The position numbers were made by a program, and so were the translations under genes. The notes beneath the pieces are model-generated. The model saw nothing but the letters and a program-made list of their open reading frames with translations. It was not told the origin of the DNA and did no database searches. 63,070 nucleotides of DNA, taken from the NCBI GenBank assembly GCA_944320305.1, contig CALUGW010000018.1, positions 1 to 63,070 of the forward strand. The letters are read 5' to 3'. This document shows, one piece after another, positions 59,489-63,070 of this stretch. The stretch's first letter is position 1. Each line of letters opens with the position of its first letter. The DNA is from an uncultured Prevotella sp. Its GTDB lineage: Bacteria; Bacteroidota; Bacteroidia; Bacteroidales; Bacteroidaceae.

Positions 59489-60325
59489 TCAGGCGTTGCC
59501 TGGCGCGGCCGACTTCATGTTGACGGTCATGGCCTCTATCATGCGCGAGTAGATGGCGTTCAGCTCCGCTATCTGCTCCGCCATGCGGCGCGACTGCTCG
59601 TTTATCTGGTCGATGGTGCCTATCTGGGCGCTCGCTCCCTTGAGCTGCATCTCGTAGACCTTGCATATGCCGGTGAGCGTGCGGTTGAGGTTCTCCATCT
59701 CCTCGGAGTCTCGGGTGAGCCGCTGGCTCTGCTCCGACACCTTGGCGAGCATCTCCGTGAGCTTGCGCAGCTCGTCCACATAGTTTGTCGTGGCCTCCTC
59801 CATCTCCTTGGCGGCCTCTTCCATTTCGGGAGAGACCTGCGGCTGCTGGGCCACGAAGCCTCCGCCGCCCACAACGGCGGCCACATGGGCTGCCGAAAGC
59901 CCCTGTCCGCCCTCTGCCGCAGCGGCAGGAGCACCCGCAGCACCGGCGGGAGCGGCGGGAGCGCCTGTTCCACCGAAAATGATGGTTCCGCCCCCGGCGA
60001 CAACCGCGCCGCCCTCTGCGGCGGCCTGCGCCCCCTCCGCGCCCTCTTCCTCATCGGCAAAGGCGTGGGTGGGCAAATCCTTGCCATCGGCCGTCTTGTC
60101 AAACGGACGGTCGAAGGCAGAAATGAAGAACACTATCACCTCGGTGCCCATACCAATGTAAAGCATGATGTTGGCGCCGGGCAGGTGGGTCAGCTTGAAC
60201 AGCGTTCCGAGAATAACCACAGACGCGCCCCAGCTGTAGGCGTAATTAAGAAATGTCTGTCCGGGCACGCTGTCGAGCCACTTCTGCAGACGGTAGACTA
60301 TGTTGAACTTGCTGTAGACTGTCAT
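59489..60325 (-). CDS. gldL: Type IX secretion/gliding motor protein GldL/PorL
   Basis: A 278-residue protein with two N-terminal membrane helices (LNYAYSWGASVVILGTLFKL and ANIMLYIGMGTEVIVFFISA), including the conserved glutamate in the second (GTEVIVFF) proposed to carry protons. A cytoplasmic coiled coil forms the C-terminal half (MEEAAKEMEEATTNYVDELRKL). Between them is an Ala/Gly/Pro-rich stretch (about 95-155) that is unusually long and of low complexity. It overlaps gldK by 4 bp; 91 bp separate it from gldM. Confidence 0.95.
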   Translation of the reverse strand: MTVYSKFNIVYRLQKWLDSVPGQTFLNYAYSWGASVVILGTLFKLTHLPGANIMLYIGMGTEVIVFFISAFDRPFDKTADGKDLPTHAFADEEEGAEGAQAAAEGGAVVAGGGTIIFGGTGAPAAPAGAAGAPAAAAEGGQGLSAAHVAAVVGGGGFVAQQPQVSPEMEEAAKEMEEATTNYVDELRKLTEMLAKVSEQSQRLTRDSEEMENLNRTLTGICKVYEMQLKGASAQIGTIDQINEQSRRMAEQIAELNAIYSRMIEAMTVNMKSAAPGNA

Positions 60326-61770
60326 TTCTTCTTAGATTTTTTGATTTTCTCACTTGTGGTGTTGGCCAGACTGCGCACGCAGCGGAAGCCGATGTAGGAC
60401 CGCGGCTGGTTCTGATACTCATAGGAACGCCACGCCGAACGGATGTAGGACTCGGGGTCTTTCCACGAGCCGCCGCGCACGCTCTTGCGCTTCATGCGGT
60501 ATGGATCCTCGAGAGCGGCGTTGTACTCCAGCTGCGGGTTGATGTCGTTCATGGTCTCCACGCCGGCCTCGGTATAGATGGTGCTTGTCCACTCGGCCAC
60601 GTTGCCAGCCATGTCGTATAGCCCGTTGCTGTTGGCCTGATAGATGCCCGCCTTGCTGGTTATGAGGTTGCCGTCCTTGGTATAGTTGCCGTTGTCGGGC
60701 TTGAAGTTGGCAAAAAAGCATCCGTCGTCGCTCGACGAAACCTCGGTCTCCCAGGGGAACTCATCCTGGTTCTTGCCGCGGGCGGCATACTCCCACTCGG
60801 CCTCGGTGGGCAGACGGTAGCGCTGCACAAACTTGGCCGCGTCGCCCAGCCCCCGGAGCAGGAACTCGGTGCGCCAGGCGCAGAAAGCGTTGGCCTGCTC
60901 CCATGTGACGCCCACCACAGGATAGTCGTTGTAGGCGGGATTGCTGAAGTAGAGGCGCATATACGACTCGTTGTCGGCGTTGGGGAAGTCGTTCACCCAG
61001 CAGGTAGTGTCGGGGTAGACATTGACGATGTAAGTGTTTAGGAAGTCCCACGGGCCGCTGCGCGGGCGGTTGATAGTCTGGCGCACTATGCGCCCCTCGT
61101 CATCGATGTAGGCCGTGTCTTTCGAAATCCACACCTGCTCGTCGGGATTCTGGCGCAGGTCGGTGTTGAGGTTACGCTCGGCTGGATCCATGCGGTACTT
61201 GCGCAGGGCGGCCTCGGCGTAGTCATAAATCTCGTAGCGGTAGTTCATCTGGCGGGCGTCGAGCATCTTCTCCCCCGTCACGGGGTTGGTGGTGTAGACG
61301 CTCTCTATGGCTCTCAGCTCGTCCTCGTTGGGCTTGCGGGGTATGGCCTTCTTCCAGTTGAGGTAGGGCTTGACGGGATCGCCGTTCTCGTCCTCCTCAA
61401 TCTTGTAGGTCTCGTCGCCACCGTAGGCCGGGTCGGCCAGGCGCTCGCGTATGATGGAGTCGCGCACGTAGTAGACAAACTGGCGGTACTGCGAGTTGGT
61501 TATCTCCTTCTCGTCCATCCAGAAACCCTCCACCGAGATGTCTCTCACCGGAGTCTGGCGGCCCCAGAGGCTGTCCTGCTTGTCTGTTCCCATGCGCAGG
61601 TGGCCGCGGGGAATCATCACCATACCGTAGGGCGTGGGTTCTGAGAAAGCCTTGCCGCCCGCGCCGGTGACCTCGCCGCCCGAGGCCGTGGTCGATTTGC
61701 CGCCAAAGCAGCCCGTCAGCACGAGCACGGCGGCGCAGCACATCGCCGCGCAAAATATTCGTTTATTCAT
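60322..61770 (-). CDS. gldK: Type IX secretion lipoprotein GldK/PorK
   Basis: A 482-residue outer-membrane lipoprotein with lipobox LTGC (Cys21) and a formylglycine-generating-enzyme-like domain (about 50-470): YGMVMIPRGHLRMGTDKQDS, VEGFWMDEKEITNSQYRQF, LPTEAEWEYAARG, NVAEWTS and IGFRCVRS. GldK forms the periplasmic ring with GldN under the outer membrane and is not an active sulfatase modifier. It follows porP by 6 bp and overlaps gldL by 4 bp. Confidence 0.95.
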   Translation of the reverse strand: MNKRIFCAAMCCAAVLVLTGCFGGKSTTASGGEVTGAGGKAFSEPTPYGMVMIPRGHLRMGTDKQDSLWGRQTPVRDISVEGFWMDEKEITNSQYRQFVYYVRDSIIRERLADPAYGGDETYKIEEDENGDPVKPYLNWKKAIPRKPNEDELRAIESVYTTNPVTGEKMLDARQMNYRYEIYDYAEAALRKYRMDPAERNLNTDLRQNPDEQVWISKDTAYIDDEGRIVRQTINRPRSGPWDFLNTYIVNVYPDTTCWVNDFPNADNESYMRLYFSNPAYNDYPVVGVTWEQANAFCAWRTEFLLRGLGDAAKFVQRYRLPTEAEWEYAARGKNQDEFPWETEVSSSDDGCFFANFKPDNGNYTKDGNLITSKAGIYQANSNGLYDMAGNVAEWTSTIYTEAGVETMNDINPQLEYNAALEDPYRMKRKSVRGGSWKDPESYIRSAWRSYEYQNQPRSYIGFRCVRSLANTTSEKIKKSKKK

Positions 61771-61776
61771 AACTTC

Positions 61777-62715
61777 TTACAGTAATCTAACGCTTTTATG
61801 TTTGTTGCGGCCCCGCTTGCCCAGGTTCATCGGCGTCTGGTAGCCGATGAATATCTCGTGGCTGCCGTTGCCGATGCTGATGGCCGAGGTGTAGACCTCA
61901 TAGCTGTAACCAAGGCTCACGCCGTGGAAGTTGCCCCCGACCATGACCGTCACAGAGTTGGTCGGGCTGTAGGCAAGGCCCGCATACATAATTTTCTTTC
62001 CGTTGGTGTACTTCACACGCCCCGTCACGTCGGCCCTCCAGGCCGTGCCGTCGTAGCGCGCCAGCACGCTGGGATGTATTGTTAAGAACGGATTTCTGAG
62101 CTTAATATTGTATCCCCCGGTCAAATAATACGTGGGATCTATTGAGAATGTCTGCGCGTCGCCGATGTCCATCGAGGGCGAGTTGAGGTGCAGCGCCGAC
62201 ACTCCTGCATACCACGGGCCGCGCGTGTAGTACAAGCCTGCGCCTATGTCAACCCCAGTGCCGGTGGCGTCGGCCGAAGGAAAGGCCGGGTCATCGGGCG
62301 TCTCAGTGTCGACGGAGCCGCCGTCGAAGCCCTCGCTGAGCAGCCCAACGTTGACACCGCCGCTGATTGTGCCGCCGAAAAGGCGGAACTTCAGGGCATA
62401 CTGCAGGGCAAAACGCTTGTGCGAGAAGAGTCCTATCTCATCGTTCATAAACTGCACGCCAACACCATGGTCGAGCTTCAGGAAGCGGAGCGGTATGTCG
62501 GCGCCGGCATACATCGTGGATGGGCTGTTCTCGAAGCCCGCCATCGTCTTGGCGTAAGCCGCCGCCACGTTGATTTTCTGCTCCTTGCCCACGACCGCCG
62601 GATTGAACGACGGCTCCATGGCCCAATAGTGCGAAAAAGCAGGGTCGTACTGGGCGCGGGCCGACGAGGCGGCCAGTGCCACAAAAGACAATATGAGCCA
62701 ATGACGCTTTAACAC
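61777..62715 (-). CDS. porP: PorP/SprF family type IX secretion membrane protein
   Basis: A 312-residue outer-membrane barrel protein, signal peptide ending ASSARAQ, then the family's YDPAFSHYWAMEPSFNPAVVG and PLRFLKLDHGVGVQFMNDEIG, ending in a basic tail (GKRGRNKHKSVRLL). PorP/SprF proteins are needed for type IX secretion or for handing over particular cargo. It is the first gene of the porP-gldKLMN operon. No ATG precedes the signal peptide: starts available are a GTG at 62715 and a TTG at 62721; the GTG is chosen. Confidence 0.92.
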   Translation of the reverse strand: MLKRHWLILSFVALAASSARAQYDPAFSHYWAMEPSFNPAVVGKEQKINVAAAYAKTMAGFENSPSTMYAGADIPLRFLKLDHGVGVQFMNDEIGLFSHKRFALQYALKFRLFGGTISGGVNVGLLSEGFDGGSVDTETPDDPAFPSADATGTGVDIGAGLYYTRGPWYAGVSALHLNSPSMDIGDAQTFSIDPTYYLTGGYNIKLRNPFLTIHPSVLARYDGTAWRADVTGRVKYTNGKKIMYAGLAYSPTNSVTVMVGGNFHGVSLGYSYEVYTSAISIGNGSHEIFIGYQTPMNLGKRGRNKHKSVRLL

Positions 62716-62990
62716 ATTCAATATAACGCCGCGCCGCCGTCTTTATTGTGCCGGGAGAAAGAAAAAGGCGCAGGAAAGCACCACTCCCGCCACACTTCCC
62801 CTCACAGCAGATTTAACCACGCTTCCCGCAGTACAGCGTTCTACAGCTGAACTTCTACTTTATGACAGGTATGGACACACAAAACAGCCGATAAATCATC
62901 CACGTCAAATCCCAAAACAAAAGAACGTAGGTTGATAATCTAAGACGAAAGACAGATGTCAGCCCCCGCATCATTGCCGGAGCGGCGTGG
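62716..62990. other. Upstream region of porP
   Basis: About 275 bp between porP and the rRNA terminator. It must hold the promoter of the type IX secretion operon, but I find no clear TTTG/TAnnTTTG pair on the minus strand. No gene is seen. Confidence 0.45.
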
Positions 62991-62992
62991 CA

Positions 62993-63036
62993 CAAAAAAA
63001 AGAGTTCCCCGAAAGGCCGCCAGGCCTACGGGGAAC
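62993..63036 (-). terminator. Terminator of the rRNA operon to the right
   Basis: GTTCCCCG (63004-63011) pairs with CGGGGAAC (63029-63036), with GGCC / GGCC pairing inside. On the minus strand the stem is followed by TC and eight T, an intrinsic terminator for a minus-strand transcript entering from the right. Confidence 0.85.
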
Positions 63037-63050
63037 CCACATAAACAAAA

Positions 63051-63070
63051 AACGGCGGCTTCCTACTCTC
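63051..63070 (-). rRNA. 5S rRNA, 3' end only (truncated by the window edge)
   Basis: The last bases on the minus strand read GAGAGTAGGAAGCCGCC, which matches the conserved 3' end of bacterial 5S rRNA (GGGAGAGTAGG followed by the 3' half of helix I). A terminator lies about 15 bp downstream, as expected after 5S. Only about 20 bases are visible, so this rests on pattern and context. Confidence 0.6.

Noticed and set aside
1-63070. Search for phage, insertion sequences, plasmid genes and invertible promoters
   Set aside because: No transposase, phage structural or relaxase gene was seen. No clear pair of recombinase-type inverted repeats flanks either surface operon promoter.

Overview
The window is a piece of a GC-rich Bacteroidales chromosome, most likely from a Muribaculaceae-like gut bacterium. 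The reasons are the SusC/SusD pairs, FimA/Mfa1-type fimbrillins, the porP-gldKLMN type IX secretion cluster, DUF3575, DUF4421 and DUF6250 families, and promoters of the Bacteroidales form (TTTG, 19-20 nt, TAnnTTTG). The genus is inference. Almost all of the sequence is chromosomal; I see no phage, transposase or CRISPR array.

Layout. 1-2.4 kb: tRNA-Thr, hpf, xerC and rpsU on the minus strand, a conserved Bacteroidales housekeeping block. 2.9-12.8 kb: two tandem SusC/SusD pairs on the minus strand with a long leader and no enzymes attached. 13.4-26.8 kb: housekeeping and envelope genes (metallophosphoesterase, DUF4421 protein, sugar O-acetyltransferase, priA, acyltransferase plus a 7TM-HD phosphohydrolase, gltX-waaA, DUF389 membrane protein). 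27.3-41.4 kb: one long plus-strand operon of nine exported proteins (two DUF3575 proteins, a DUF5119/FimB-like lipoprotein, three fimbrillin lipoproteins, an OmpA-like protein, a large beta-barrel and a TPR protein), ending at a strong hairpin. It reads as a surface-fimbria system with its own outer-membrane and periplasmic parts, and is the most distinctive region. 41.5-46.3 kb: gamma-carbonic anhydrase, hotdog thioesterase, a broken four-helix-bundle gene inside a repeat-bounded island, malate dehydrogenase, and an aminopeptidase P with a fresh internal duplication. 46.7-52.1 kb: a small rhamnogalacturonan cluster (GH28, PL11, DUF6250) and an MFS exporter. 52.3-56 kb: repeats, an undecaprenyl-phosphate sugar transferase and a double-GNAT fusion. 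56-62.7 kb: a small beta-barrel protein, then gldN, gldM, gldL, gldK and porP. The last 20 bases look like the 3' end of a 5S rRNA, with its terminator just downstream, so an rRNA operon lies to the right.

Cross-cutting structure. Two interspersed intergenic repeat families recur (A near 1.8, 18.9, 27.1 and 54.5 kb; B, nested palindromes, near 26.9, 52.4 and 54.7 kb). A G8-TAA motif sits just upstream of the -7 box of both surface-gene operons (susCD at 13.2 kb and fimbrial at 27.3 kb). Many gene start choices were shifted from upstream TTG/GTG codons to ATG codons on the basis of promoter position, signal peptide or ribosome-binding site.
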